Assembly (NCBI GenBank): GCA_045630265.1
Contig: JAZQSV010000044.1
Span: 1 to 39,107, forward strand
Reading direction: 5' to 3'
Origin: UMGS1279 sp045630265
GTDB taxonomy: Bacteria > Bacillota > Clostridia > Oscillospirales > Acutalibacteraceae
DNA length: 39,107 nucleotides
The position numbers and the translations under genes were made by a program. Every line of letters starts with the position of its first letter. Position 1 is the first letter of the stretch. A model generated the notes under the pieces. That model saw only the letters and a list, made by a program, of their open reading frames with translations. It ran no database searches and was not told where the DNA came from. Positions 7,526 to 16,843 of this stretch are shown here, piece by piece.

Positions 7526-8851
7526 TTATTTACTACCAATAAACTTAACGGGATTAAGGTAAGAACTTCCCTTTCTAACCTCAAAATGTACGTGGTTGCC
7601 GGTGGAATAGCCCGTAGAGCCAACCGCCGCAATATGCTCACCCTGAGCTACGGTATCGCCAACCTTGGCGTAGAGCTCGCTACAATGTGCATAAAGTGTT
7701 TTATAGCCGTTTTGGTGATCAATTATAATATAATTGCCGTAACCCGAGCTATCTCTACCCGAGAAAATTACCACACCTTGATATGCGGCGTAAATGGGGG
7801 TGCCTTTGGGAGCGACAATATCCATACCCTTATGGCCGCGGCCATCTCCCATATAGGAGCTAACGTAAGACCTTGCAACCCTTTGAACCGGCCAACACAT
7901 CGGAACATCTCCGTTTTTATCGGCCGATGCAACCTCTTTAGTGCCAACCAAAACCTGCTTTGCAACCGGCTTTTTAGTAACAACAGAAGAAATTTCAGTC
8001 CTGCCATTTTCCTCACCGTTTACGTAGGTTACCTTATAGGTTACTTCCTTTTCACCAAGTGCACCCGCAGAAACGGTTTTTGTAGAGCCAACCAACAACT
8101 CATTAGTATTGGTCTTTTCAGTACCATACTTAATAGTTTCTTTTACCACTACCTTTTTAAATGACTGAACGGGAAGTGTACATTCTTTAGCATAATTCTC
8201 AGTGCTGGAAAGCGACTGGGCCTTTTTGGTGGGTATATATTTATTATTTACGCAAAGTGTGTCGCAGTACTCTACACCCTCCATACCGCTTTCCTTTTGG
8301 TAGTTACTTAAATATTCATCTAAAACAATATTTACTTGCTGCTCAGTTTTGTCGCCTGCAACCTCAATGCCGCCGATGCTAAGCACTGTATATTCGGTAA
8401 TTTCCGAAGAATTATTTACTATTCTTTTAGAAAGTTCTTTGGAATCTACAAGCTTACTTTCAGTTGTAAGACAATAAACAAGCTTTGCCTCAGAAACCAA
8501 CGAATTACATTCAGAGTTATTTAAAACGTCGGCTGTTAAAATCTCCGCCTCGGCTAAAACGGTTTTATCCTTAACTGTGGCAACTTTTTTCTTTTCAACC
8601 ACTACCTTATATGCCGGAATAACCCCCGCCGCAGAAACAACCGTAGAGGTGATGCCCAGCAAAATAACAAATGCAAGGGTGCCGCCCAAAACGCGGGAGT
8701 AAACCTTAGGTAGCTTATTTAAAAGATTATTAAAAGCGGAAAAGACAAATAAAACAATTTTTTTAGTGATGAAAAAGCCCCTGCAAAGAATAGCTTTTAC
8801 CCTTTTGAATGCGGTTACCAGAAAGCTTTTTGCCTTTTTAAAATACTGCAT
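7526..8851 (-). CDS. Membrane-anchored G5/M23 peptidase (LytM-type endopeptidase)
   Basis: Predicted cell-wall hydrolase acting on peptidoglycan cross-bridges or stems outside the membrane. The 441-residue protein has a short basic cytosolic N-terminus, one membrane segment at about 56-76, an unassigned extracellular region at about 80-230, a G5 domain at about 232-306 (VVVKETIKYGTEKTNTNELL onward, ending KPVAKQVLVGTK) and a C-terminal M23 domain. The zinc ligands are visible as His340 and Asp344 (GHKGMD) and His422 (NHVHFE), with His389 (LYAHC) as catalytic base. The start ATG follows GAAAGGAG. It is a single-gene unit with its own promoter and terminator. The G5 domain is known in related proteins to bind cell-wall polymers; that role here is inferred. 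Confidence 0.92.
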   Translation of the reverse strand: MQYFKKAKSFLVTAFKRVKAILCRGFFITKKIVLFVFSAFNNLLNKLPKVYSRVLGGTLAFVILLGITSTVVSAAGVIPAYKVVVEKKKVATVKDKTVLAEAEILTADVLNNSECNSLVSEAKLVYCLTTESKLVDSKELSKRIVNNSSEITEYTVLSIGGIEVAGDKTEQQVNIVLDEYLSNYQKESGMEGVEYCDTLCVNNKYIPTKKAQSLSSTENYAKECTLPVQSFKKVVVKETIKYGTEKTNTNELLVGSTKTVSAGALGEKEVTYKVTYVNGEENGRTEISSVVTKKPVAKQVLVGTKEVASADKNGDVPMCWPVQRVARSYVSSYMGDGRGHKGMDIVAPKGTPIYAAYQGVVIFSGRDSSGYGNYIIIDHQNGYKTLYAHCSELYAKVGDTVAQGEHIAAVGSTGYSTGNHVHFEVRKGSSYLNPVKFIGSK

Positions 8852-8879
8852 TTGCCTTCTCCTTTCAACGTTTTAAAAA

Positions 8880-8936
8880 TTACAATTTGTAACTAACTGC
8901 ATTATTATTATAACTAAAAAGTTACAAATTTGCAAC
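8880..8936 (-). promoter_or_regulatory. Promoter with overlapping TTACAAA/TTTGTAA palindromes
   Basis: On the minus strand TTGCAA (8930-8935) and TATAAT (8907-8912) are 17 bases apart. The -35 lies inside a near-palindrome, GTTACAAATTTGCAAC (8921-8936), and a second near-palindrome TTACAATTTGTAA lies downstream at 8880-8892. Their placement over the -35 and in the early transcript suggests repressor or response-regulator control of the peptidase gene. TGTAAC-N5-AGTTAT also falls one base short of the WalR box. Confidence 0.65.
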
Positions 8937-8963
8937 CTTTTTTATTATTTTGTAACCTATATT

Positions 8964-9005
8964 ATAAAAAATACACAACCGAACATAAAATTTTCGGTTG
9001 TGTAT
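8964..9005 (-). terminator. Intrinsic terminator of the pyrH-to-GNAT operon
   Basis: Arms 8971-8983 and 8993-9005 form a perfect 13-base-pair stem with a 9-base AT loop. On the minus strand it is followed by TTTTTT. It lies about 55 bases after the GNAT gene, at the end of the long operon. Confidence 0.9.
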
Positions 9006-9059
9006 TTGTGTTTTTGCACAAAACGTATTGTTTTGATTATTAACTTCTAAGACAAAATA

Positions 9060-9641
9060 TTACAAAACTGTATTTTTGCCGCAAAATTCTTCCTTTAAAA
9101 TGGCATAAATCAGTACATCACAAAGCTTACCCTTTATGGACACTCCTTTTTTAAGCCTTGCCTCTCTTTTCATTCCTACCCTTTCTAAAAGTTTAATAGA
9201 ACGCTCATTTTCGGGTAGCACCTTTGCCTCAATTCTCTCCACCCCCCTTTTAGTAAAAAGGTAGTGCATTAAATTTAACAGCGCTTCGGTAGCATAGCCC
9301 TTATTTTGATAGTGCCTGTTAAAGGTATAGCCAACCGTAGCAATTTTTCCCGAACTGTCAAACCCCGTAACACTAATTGTTGCTATAACCTTTTTATCCA
9401 GCCTTTGTTCCACAAGCCAGGTATAGCTGCTTGTATTACCAATGGCTATTTGACGTTTTAAATAACGAATATATGCAGCAGTTTGGTATTTATCGGTATG
9501 GGGATACCAATCCACATACCTTGTAGCATCCAAGCTGCTACAAAATTCATAAACGTCCCCCGTGTCGGAAATTCGCGGTTCCCTTAAAATAAGACGGTTT
9601 GTATAAATATCACTAAAAATTTTTGGGGTAGCAAATAACAT
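9060..9641 (-). CDS. GNAT-family N-acetyltransferase (RimJ/RimL-like)
   Basis: A 193-residue acetyl-CoA-dependent acetyltransferase of the RimJ/RimL type. It opens with a beta strand reading TNRLILREPRISDTGDVYEF, typical of the family, and has the acetyl-CoA loop region HYQNKGYATEALLNLMHYLF around residue 110-130, then ARVLPEN-like AKVLPENERSIKLLERVGM. Relatives modify ribosomal protein N-termini or small molecules such as antibiotics; the substrate cannot be read from sequence. The start ATG follows AAAGGAG. It lies just after polC, separated by a small palindrome hairpin, and ends the operon. It is not part of the usual conserved cluster, so it is probably a lineage-specific addition. Confidence 0.88.
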   Translation of the reverse strand: MLFATPKIFSDIYTNRLILREPRISDTGDVYEFCSSLDATRYVDWYPHTDKYQTAAYIRYLKRQIAIGNTSSYTWLVEQRLDKKVIATISVTGFDSSGKIATVGYTFNRHYQNKGYATEALLNLMHYLFTKRGVERIEAKVLPENERSIKLLERVGMKREARLKKGVSIKGKLCDVLIYAILKEEFCGKNTVL

Positions 9642-9657
9642 TTTAACTCCTTTAAAA

Positions 9658-9673
9658 TAGCAAAGCTTTGCTA
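9658..9673 (-). terminator. Palindromic hairpin between polC and the GNAT gene
   Basis: TAGCAAAGCTTTGCTA is a perfect 16-base palindrome. On the minus strand it is followed by TTTTA and then directly by the AAAGGAG ribosome site of the GNAT gene. The T tract is short, so full termination is unlikely. Confidence 0.5.
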
Positions 9674-9678
9674 GGGTT

Positions 9679-12600
9679 TTAGAAAAATGAAAGCTGATTT
9701 GTATCGGGTAGGTCTTTTAAAACGCCTAAACTATCAAGCTCTTCCATGATTGTTTTGGAAACGCCCGACTCCACACGAAACTCCTCTTTAGATATAAAGT
9801 TGCCCTTTTGAGCCGTTTCGTATATAGCGTATGCTGCCTTATCGCCAACACCGTCAATAGAACCGAATGGCGGACGCATCTTCCCGTCCTCCACAAGATA
9901 CCTTACGGCGTGAGATTTTTTAAGATCTAATGGTAGCACCTCAATACCGCGGCAAAGCATTTCGTTCATAATAAGCATATTATCATAAACCGCCTGCTCT
10001 TTATTAGAGGCCTCTCTACCCTTTGCTTTAATTTCGTTTAATAGTCGCTTTACCGCCGCCTTGCCGCCAAGAAGCGCTTTAATATCCAAATCAGATGGAC
10101 GCGCGGTAAAGTAAGCGCAATAAAAAGCAAGTGGGTGATAAACCTTATACCACGCAAGGCGCAGCGCCGAAATAACATAAGCAGCAGCGTGAGCTTTTGG
10201 GAACATATACTTAATTTTCTTACAGGAGGCAATATACCATTCCGGCACATCTACTGCCCTCATATCCTCCTCCATCTGATTCCAATCCTCGATAGAGATT
10301 TTGCCCGAAGCAACCATACCCTTACGAACGGTTTCGGTAATTTTAAAGGCGCGACCCTCTTCCATACCCTGGTTTATAAGGTAAACCATTATATTATCAC
10401 GAGTACCTATAACATCCGAAATAGTACAGGTGCCATTATCAATTAAATCCTTGGCATTTCCAAGCCAAACGTCGGTACCGTGGGAAAGACCCGAAATCTG
10501 AAGCAGGTCTGCAAAGGTTTTGGGCCTACAGTCCATAAGCATTCCCCTTACAAACTGCGTACCGAATTCAGGAATAGCGAAGGTGCCTGTTTTAGAGTCT
10601 ATTTCATCGGAACTTACTCCAAGCGCATTTGTAGAGGTGAAAAGACTATAAACCTTGGGGTCAGACATGGAAATGTCACTTATAGGTATTCCGCTATATT
10701 CCTCTAAATACTTATATGTAGTAGGCACAACGTGGCCAAGCTCATCAAGCTTAAGCAGTGTATCGTGAATGGAATGAAAATCGAAATGGGTGGTTAAAAT
10801 ATCACTCTTAACGTCATCTGCGGGGTGCTGAATAGGACAAAAATCGTAAATGACCTTATCCCTTGGAACAATAACCATTCCCGCAGGGTGCTGACCGGTG
10901 GTGGCCTTAATCTTCGCTCCTTCTACCTTTCGGGCCAAGCGGTCCATTTCTGCGCCGCTAAGGGTAATGCCCGTTTTTTCACAGTAGGCCTTAACAAAGC
11001 CGTAGGCAGTTTTTTCAGCAATGGTAGAAATTGTACCTGCCTTGAAAACGTTTTCCTTGCCGAACAAGGTTTCGGTGTATTTTTGCACCTCTGATTGATA
11101 TTCGTCCGAGAAGTTAAGGTCAATATCGGGCACTTTGTCGCCCTTAAAGCCAAGGAATGTTTCAAAGGGAATATCATGTCCGTCGCGCTTTAGGGGTGTG
11201 CCGCAGTGGGGACAGTTTTTCTCGGGCAAATCGAAGCCCGAGCCAACCTCGCTACTTTTAAAGAACTCACTATATCTACAGTTTGGGCAGTGGTAATGCG
11301 GGGGCAAGGGATTTACTTCCGAAATACCTGCCATTGTAGCAACAAAGGAAGAACCAACCGAGCCACGGGAACCTACCAAATAACCGTTTTCCTCACTGAA
11401 GGAAACAAGCTTTTGGGCAGAAACGTACATTATGGAATATCCGTTAGAGATAATACCGTTTAGCTCCTTTGCAAGGCGCTTTTCAACTATTTCGGGGATT
11501 TTACCCTCAAACTCGTAGGTGTTTTTAGCCCTTTCCCAACAAATATCGCGAAGCAAATCGTCCGAGCCCTCAATAACGGGAGGACAGCTTGTCATAGGAA
11601 CGGGAACAATATCCTCTTCAATTAAACCGAAAATTTTGTTCGGGTTATCTACCACAAGTTCCTTTGCCCTGTCGCCAAAATAGGCAAAATCTTCGAGCAT
11701 TTCTTCGGTGGTTTTAAGGTGCAAGGGGGCCTGCTTATCAAAATCGTCAAAGCCTTGCGCCGCCATAAGAATTTTTCTTATCAGGGCATCTTCCTTTTTA
11801 AGAAAATGCACGTCGCCTGTAGCAACAGCGGGGATACCCAGCTTATCGGCAAGCTCCAAAACCTTGCGGTTATAATCCATTATAACTTCGTTAGAGGTAA
11901 CATTTTTATAAATATTCGGTTTTACAATACCCTTTTTAGTTACCTTATCAGGCTCGGATGATTTTCTGACCATAAACTCGTTATTGCCAAGCGGTTGTAT
12001 CTCCAAATAATCATAAAAACTGGCAATTTCTAAAAGTTCTTCATCGCTTTTGCCCTCTATAATCGCTCTATAAAGCTCACCCGCTTCGCAGGCGCTACCT
12101 ATAATAAGGCCATCTCTATGCTTTATAAGTTCACTCTTTCTTGTAAGTGGCCTTGCATAAAAATCGTTAATATGGGCATTTGAAACAAGCTCGTAAAGGT
12201 TTTTAAGACCCACCGAGTTTTTCACTAAGATAATTTGGTGATAGCGTTCTAATTTAGTTACGTCGTTCTCGCCCTTTGTATCATCCACAAAGTAGCATTC
12301 TACGCCGTATATAACCCTGAAATCTCCACCCGCTTTTTTAATTTTAGATACTGTAGAAAATGCAGCGGGATAGGACTGAACAACACCGTGGTCGGTAATA
12401 GCAACCGCCTTATGCCCCATACTGTAAGCACGATTTATAATATCGGCCGCCGAAGAGACAGCATCCTTGGCCGACATATTAGTATGGCAGTGGAGCTCTA
12501 CCCTTTTCTCCTCTGCTTTGTCGGTAATATCGAAATAATCGACTACTGCCATACCACGCACCTTATTTATAACGTAGTCTTTTTCCCAATCGTCATATTC

Positions 12601-13500
12601 ATAGTCACCGAAAATTAAAACTCTATTTCCGTTAAACAACGACGAAAAGCGGGAAACCCTTTCCTTATCGAGCAGCATTTTAACCATAACGGAATTGGTG
12701 TAATCACTTACCGCAAAGGAAACTCTGAACTTATCTCCCCTTTTGGTAAGTTCTTTTTTAAAGCCGTCTATCTCGCCCCAAACAAAAAGTTCTTGATTTT
12801 CAGGAGCAATATCTATCATTTTTTTAATATGCATATCGCTAGGTAATGCACCATAAAAGGTCTTTGCGGAATCCAAGTATATAGGAAGTCCATCCTTCGG
12901 CGGTTCGTCATATTGCACCTTGGATTTTATAGGTTCTGTGCCATTTCTGGCTGGTGCCTTTTTGGGGGCACTTGCCGAAGAAGCTGCAGATTTTGGAATT
13001 TCAGCAGGTAGGTCTGTTCTTTCATTTTCGGTTTTACCTACAAAATTTAAAGTTAGGCTTCTTCCAAACCTTTCCATTAAAAGGGTGGCAAACTGTTTTT
13101 CAAAGCCTGAATCTTTAAGAATTGAAAGACCACCTTGTTTTAAATCTATAATAAGTATGTTACCGTTTAAGGTATAGTCAGCGCCATTCAAAAAGCCGTT
13201 TATAAAGCCGTTTTTTGTGCGTAGCTCATCTACCATATCCAAAATGGCAGGTACAGATAAGCAGCTCGGTTCAAAGCTAACTGTAAGATGCACCGCGTTA
13301 AGCAAAAGATTTTGAGTAACAGCCGCCTTAAAACGGTTTAGCGTTTCGGCCGAAACAAGAGTGTCAAAATGAAGAGAAATTTGCATTTCGCGCTTTTGTT
13401 CTGAAACGCGCAGTTCTAACACCCTGCCCTCTGGCAGAGTGCTTGCGAGCTCATCTCCTATAACCTTATCAAAAATTTTATGTAAAAAACGTTCAGACAT
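9679..13500 (-). CDS. polC: DNA polymerase III alpha subunit, PolC type, without the exonuclease insertion
   Basis: The Gram-positive replicative polymerase. Visible in order: N-terminal domain, OB fold (about 238-322), PHP domain from about 335 with metal-binding motifs HCHTNMS (337-343), TDHG (369-372), GVE (399-401) and GDVHF (562-566), then the palm/fingers with GSRGSVGSSF (710-719), a zinc site of C738, C741, C763 and C766, the catalytic PDIDLNFSDEYQ (791-802), a late helix-hairpin-helix region and a C-terminal clamp-binding QLSFF. Length is 1273 residues against about 1430 usually. The difference is the DEDD 3'-5' exonuclease that normally interrupts the PHP domain: here GVECYFVDDTKG runs in about 20 residues straight to YHQIILVKNSVGLKNLYELV. 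The frame is intact, so this is a domain loss, not a frameshift. It follows ispG in the operon. Confidence 0.95.
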   Translation of the reverse strand: MSERFLHKIFDKVIGDELASTLPEGRVLELRVSEQKREMQISLHFDTLVSAETLNRFKAAVTQNLLLNAVHLTVSFEPSCLSVPAILDMVDELRTKNGFINGFLNGADYTLNGNILIIDLKQGGLSILKDSGFEKQFATLLMERFGRSLTLNFVGKTENERTDLPAEIPKSAASSASAPKKAPARNGTEPIKSKVQYDEPPKDGLPIYLDSAKTFYGALPSDMHIKKMIDIAPENQELFVWGEIDGFKKELTKRGDKFRVSFAVSDYTNSVMVKMLLDKERVSRFSSLFNGNRVLIFGDYEYDDWEKDYVINKVRGMAVVDYFDITDKAEEKRVELHCHTNMSAKDAVSSAADIINRAYSMGHKAVAITDHGVVQSYPAAFSTVSKIKKAGGDFRVIYGVECYFVDDTKGENDVTKLERYHQIILVKNSVGLKNLYELVSNAHINDFYARPLTRKSELIKHRDGLIIGSACEAGELYRAIIEGKSDEELLEIASFYDYLEIQPLGNNEFMVRKSSEPDKVTKKGIVKPNIYKNVTSNEVIMDYNRKVLELADKLGIPAVATGDVHFLKKEDALIRKILMAAQGFDDFDKQAPLHLKTTEEMLEDFAYFGDRAKELVVDNPNKIFGLIEEDIVPVPMTSCPPVIEGSDDLLRDICWERAKNTYEFEGKIPEIVEKRLAKELNGIISNGYSIMYVSAQKLVSFSEENGYLVGSRGSVGSSFVATMAGISEVNPLPPHYHCPNCRYSEFFKSSEVGSGFDLPEKNCPHCGTPLKRDGHDIPFETFLGFKGDKVPDIDLNFSDEYQSEVQKYTETLFGKENVFKAGTISTIAEKTAYGFVKAYCEKTGITLSGAEMDRLARKVEGAKIKATTGQHPAGMVIVPRDKVIYDFCPIQHPADDVKSDILTTHFDFHSIHDTLLKLDELGHVVPTTYKYLEEYSGIPISDISMSDPKVYSLFTSTNALGVSSDEIDSKTGTFAIPEFGTQFVRGMLMDCRPKTFADLLQISGLSHGTDVWLGNAKDLIDNGTCTISDVIGTRDNIMVYLINQGMEEGRAFKITETVRKGMVASGKISIEDWNQMEEDMRAVDVPEWYIASCKKIKYMFPKAHAAAYVISALRLAWYKVYHPLAFYCAYFTARPSDLDIKALLGGKAAVKRLLNEIKAKGREASNKEQAVYDNMLIMNEMLCRGIEVLPLDLKKSHAVRYLVEDGKMRPPFGSIDGVGDKAAYAIYETAQKGNFISKEEFRVESGVSKTIMEELDSLGVLKDLPDTNQLSFF

Positions 13501-13523
13501 TCCGAAAATCCTTAATCTATAAT

Positions 13524-14588
13524 TTATAATTTTTCTACTTCTTCAATTAAGGTGCAAAGAAGCTTGTCCTCCGGCACCTTTTTAATAATTTCGCCCTTTT
13601 TAAATAAAATGCCCTCACCATTTGCACCGGCGATGCCTATTTCGGCTTCCCTTGCCTCGCCAGGTCCGTTTACCACACAGCCCATTATTGCAACGGTAAT
13701 ATTTTTATCCAAGTCTTTTAGTGCCTCTTCGGCCTTTTTAGCAAGGCCTACAAGATCAATAGAGGTTCTGCCACAGGTGGGGCAGGAAACAAATTTTACA
13801 CCGCTTCTCCTTATTTCGGTGGCCGCCAAAATATCCTTTGCGGCCGCAACCTCTTCTAAGGGCTCGTCGGTAAGGGAAACCCTTATGGTATTACCTACAC
13901 CGTAAAGCAGAAGTCCGCCTATTCCCGCCGCAGATTTCAACGTACCAAGACGCTTTGTGCCCGCCTCAGTAACACCCAAATGAAGAGGATATTTGCAAAC
14001 CTCGGCCGCCTTTTTATATGCCTCAAACATTGTTTTGGGATTTGAAGCTTTAAGGGATAAAACTATCTGGTCAAAATCAAATTTTTCAAGTAGAGATATA
14101 TGGTACATACCGCTTTCGACAAGCGCCTCGGGAGTGGGACCGCCGTATTTAGACAAAATTTGTTTTTCCACCGAGCCCGAATTTACACCAATTCTAATGG
14201 GCACGTTTTTCTCTTTGCAAGCGTCCACAACCATTTTAACCTTTTGGTCGTCCCCAATATTACCGGGGTTTATGCGCACCTTATCTATACCTGCGTAAAC
14301 GCTATCTATTGCAAGACGGTAGTCAAAATGTATGTCAGCAACAAGCGGCACCGAAACTGCCGCCTTTAGTTTTTCAATAAGGGGTATGGTTTCCCTATCC
14401 GGCACGGAAAGACGTATAATTTCACACCCCGCCTTTTGGAGCGCTACCGCCTGCCTTATATTCCCCTCAAAATCGTGCGCGGGAGCATTTAGCATTGACT
14501 GAATTGTAACAGGTGCATCACCGCCTATAAAAATGCGGTTTTCGCACTTACCTACCGAAACTTTGACTGTATCGTCTCTTTTGTACAT
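13524..14588 (-). CDS. ispG: 4-hydroxy-3-methylbut-2-enyl diphosphate synthase
   Basis: Penultimate step of the methylerythritol phosphate isoprenoid pathway: reductive conversion of methylerythritol cyclodiphosphate to HMBPP by a [4Fe-4S] enzyme in the cytosol. The 354-residue protein shows the N-terminal TIM barrel (VTIQSMLNAPAHDFEGN, VADIHFDYRLA, VRINPGNIG) and the C-terminal cluster domain with Cys269 and Cys272 (SCPTCGRTSIDL), Cys304 (MGCVVNGPGE) and Glu311 as the fourth ligand. This is the two-domain bacterial form. The start ATG follows AGGAG. It lies between rseP and polC as in other Clostridia, and supplies the same pathway as dxr upstream. Confidence 0.96.
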   Translation of the reverse strand: MYKRDDTVKVSVGKCENRIFIGGDAPVTIQSMLNAPAHDFEGNIRQAVALQKAGCEIIRLSVPDRETIPLIEKLKAAVSVPLVADIHFDYRLAIDSVYAGIDKVRINPGNIGDDQKVKMVVDACKEKNVPIRIGVNSGSVEKQILSKYGGPTPEALVESGMYHISLLEKFDFDQIVLSLKASNPKTMFEAYKKAAEVCKYPLHLGVTEAGTKRLGTLKSAAGIGGLLLYGVGNTIRVSLTDEPLEEVAAAKDILAATEIRRSGVKFVSCPTCGRTSIDLVGLAKKAEEALKDLDKNITVAIMGCVVNGPGEAREAEIGIAGANGEGILFKKGEIIKKVPEDKLLCTLIEEVEKL

Positions 14589-14601
14589 TGTTTAAAATCT
14601 C

Positions 14602-15654
14602 CTAAAAAATTCTAACCCAAATATCCTTAAAGGTAATAAGCGCCATAAAAATTAACAATATAATAAGCCCTATTGCGTGTACCCATTTTTCAAATTTTTG
14701 CGGTACAGGTTTTCTCAAAACCATCTCTACCAAAATAAAAAGAAGCCGTCCGCCATCAAGCGCGGGAATTGGTAGTAAATTCATAATTCCTAAATTTATT
14801 GTTATGAGAGCTACTATTCCAAGTAAATCTAAAGCGGAGGTTTTGGCCGCCTCGGAAATTGCATCCGTCACCCCTACGGGACCCGAAATGTCCGAAACCT
14901 TATATCGGCCACCTATCATATCAACAAGTGAAAATACCACTATTCTGCTATAGGAAAAGGAGGTTTTAGCGGTGTTGGAAAGAAAGGTTTTAAGATTTTG
15001 CTTTTCTCCTTTAACCCAAAAATCCACCGAAATAACGTTGTAACCCTCTACCTTTTGTGTTTTAAAGGTAACGTCTTTTAAGTCTACCTTTTTACCGCCA
15101 CGCACAATCTTTAAATCTAAATTCCCATCCTCAACGGCCGAAAAATTGTAAGACAAATCATAGGTGGTATAAATTTTTCTACCTTCAACCTCTATTATTT
15201 TATCTCCTACCATAAGTCCGCCGCTAGCGTTACTAACAGCAGTCTCAGTAAACTGTGCAACGGTAGTTGTAGTGTACATTTTTTGTGGAATAAGCGTGAC
15301 GCCAACCAAAATAATACCAAAAATAATATTAAACGTAGCACCCATTACAACAATTAAAAACCTACGCCAGGCGGGCTTTTTACAAAATGCGCGTTCATCG
15401 GTGCTTTCGTCGTCCTCGCCCTCCATGGCACAAAAACCGCCAAGAGGAATAAGGCGAAGAGAATATACGGTTTCCTTTCCCTTTTTGCGGAAAATTTTAG
15501 GACCAAAGCCAACCGCAAATTCGTTAACCCTAACACCAAGAATCTTGGCGGCAATAAAATGGCCGAATTCGTGAATTACTATTAAAAATAAAAATGCAAC
15601 TATTGCCAAAGCGTATGGCCATACAGTGCCAAGAAAATCTTTAATCTGCTCCAT
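14602..15654 (-). CDS. rseP: Site-2 protease, RseP family intramembrane zinc metalloprotease
   Basis: Cleaves membrane proteins such as anti-sigma factors and signal-peptide remnants within the bilayer. Visible are the first transmembrane segment with the HEFGH zinc motif (about 28-32 of the chosen start), a conserved VGFGPKIF stretch, a PDZ domain in the middle (GGLMVGDKIIEVEGRKIYTT), and the second active-site segment LLPIPALDGGRLLF near residue 300, followed by a final transmembrane helix. I place the start at the ATG at 15652-15654 because GAGG lies six bases upstream; an ATG twelve bases earlier has no ribosome site. The product is then about 350 residues, typical for the family. It sits between dxr and ispG, its usual place. 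Confidence 0.94.
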   Translation of the reverse strand: MEQIKDFLGTVWPYALAIVAFLFLIVIHEFGHFIAAKILGVRVNEFAVGFGPKIFRKKGKETVYSLRLIPLGGFCAMEGEDDESTDERAFCKKPAWRRFLIVVMGATFNIIFGIILVGVTLIPQKMYTTTTVAQFTETAVSNASGGLMVGDKIIEVEGRKIYTTYDLSYNFSAVEDGNLDLKIVRGGKKVDLKDVTFKTQKVEGYNVISVDFWVKGEKQNLKTFLSNTAKTSFSYSRIVVFSLVDMIGGRYKVSDISGPVGVTDAISEAAKTSALDLLGIVALITINLGIMNLLPIPALDGGRLLFILVEMVLRKPVPQKFEKWVHAIGLIILLIFMALITFKDIWVRIF

Positions 15655-15684
15655 AAAATGCCTCATTTAATGGGCGTGTTTGCC

Positions 15685-16830
15685 CTATTTTTGTGAAAGT
15701 TTAATTACCGTTTCTCTTGCAAATTTGTCGGCAAGGAAAACGTCATCCAATGTATAATCCTTTTTGTTTTCTGTCATAGAGGTAACGCGGCTTACAAGCT
15801 CGCCAATATCCAAAAAGCCGATTTTTTCCTCTAGGAAAAGAGCAACGGCCATTTCGTTTGCGCCGTTACAAACCGCAGGATAAAGTCCTCCCTTTTCTAT
15901 TGCATCAATACAGGTCGGAAGACAAACAAAGGTGTCCATATCCGGCTTTTCAAAGGTAAGCGCGCCGATTTCAGTAAGGGATACCCTACCTGCAGGGCTT
16001 TCCATTCTATTTGGATAGGTAAGCGCATACTGAATGGGAATGGCCATATCGGGAGTGCCAAGCTGACCTATAACGGCACCATCTAAAAACTCTACCGCCG
16101 AATGTAAAATACTCTGCCTATGCACCACTACCTCTATATCCTTTGCCGAAACCGAGAAAAGATGCACCGCTTCAATAACCTCAAGCCCCTTATTCATAAG
16201 AGTTGCACTGTCAATTGTTATTTTCTTGCCCATATCCCAGTTAGGATGTTTAAGGGCATCGGCGGGGGTAATATTTTTGAGCTCATCCTTAGTCTTGCCA
16301 AAAAACGGCCCACCCGATGCAGTAAGAATAATTTTAAAAGGGGTTTTTTCGGGTGTGCTCTGTAGAGACTGAAAAATAGCTGAATGCTCACTGTCTACAG
16401 GGTAAATTTTTACGCCCTTTTCCCTCGCCGCCGCCATGACTAAATGTCCGCCCGTAACAAGGGTTTCTTTATTGGCAAGGGCAATATCGTGCCCTGCCTC
16501 TATTGCCGCCATTGTGGGTTTTAGTCCTGCAATGCCAACAATAGCATTAAGCACTATATCACATTCTATGCCGGCGGCAGAAAGTGTAGACTCCGCCCCG
16601 CCCAAAACTAAAATATTGGTATCAGCGAGTCTTACCCTTAAATCCTTAGCCGCTTCTTCGCTGAAAACTGCTACCATTTTAGGGCGAAACTCTCTTGCCT
16701 GTTTTTCCAGCAGGTCCAAATTGTGGCCACCGGCCGCTAAGGCAACCACCTTAAAGCCGTGTTTTTTTGCAACCTCTAAGGTTTGAACACCTATTGAACC
16801 GGTTGAACCCAGAACAGATATTTTCTTCAT
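15685..16830 (-). CDS. dxr: 1-deoxy-D-xylulose 5-phosphate reductoisomerase
   Basis: First committed step of the methylerythritol phosphate pathway: NADPH-dependent rearrangement of DXP to methylerythritol phosphate. The 381-residue protein starts MKKISVLGSTGSIGVQTLEV, with the NADPH-binding GSTGSIG loop, then ANKETLVTGG, PVDSEHSAIFQ with the metal ligands, TASGGPFFGKT, HPNWDMGKKITIDSATLMNKGLE split over residues about 205-230, and the C-terminal domain. The ATG at 16828-16830 was chosen over an upstream one because AAGGAG lies six bases before it. It follows cdsA by 13 bases and is followed by rseP and ispG. Confidence 0.96.
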   Translation of the reverse strand: MKKISVLGSTGSIGVQTLEVAKKHGFKVVALAAGGHNLDLLEKQAREFRPKMVAVFSEEAAKDLRVRLADTNILVLGGAESTLSAAGIECDIVLNAIVGIAGLKPTMAAIEAGHDIALANKETLVTGGHLVMAAAREKGVKIYPVDSEHSAIFQSLQSTPEKTPFKIILTASGGPFFGKTKDELKNITPADALKHPNWDMGKKITIDSATLMNKGLEVIEAVHLFSVSAKDIEVVVHRQSILHSAVEFLDGAVIGQLGTPDMAIPIQYALTYPNRMESPAGRVSLTEIGALTFEKPDMDTFVCLPTCIDAIEKGGLYPAVCNGANEMAVALFLEEKIGFLDIGELVSRVTSMTENKKDYTLDDVFLADKFARETVIKLSQK

Positions 16831-16843
16831 AAAAAACTCCTTA

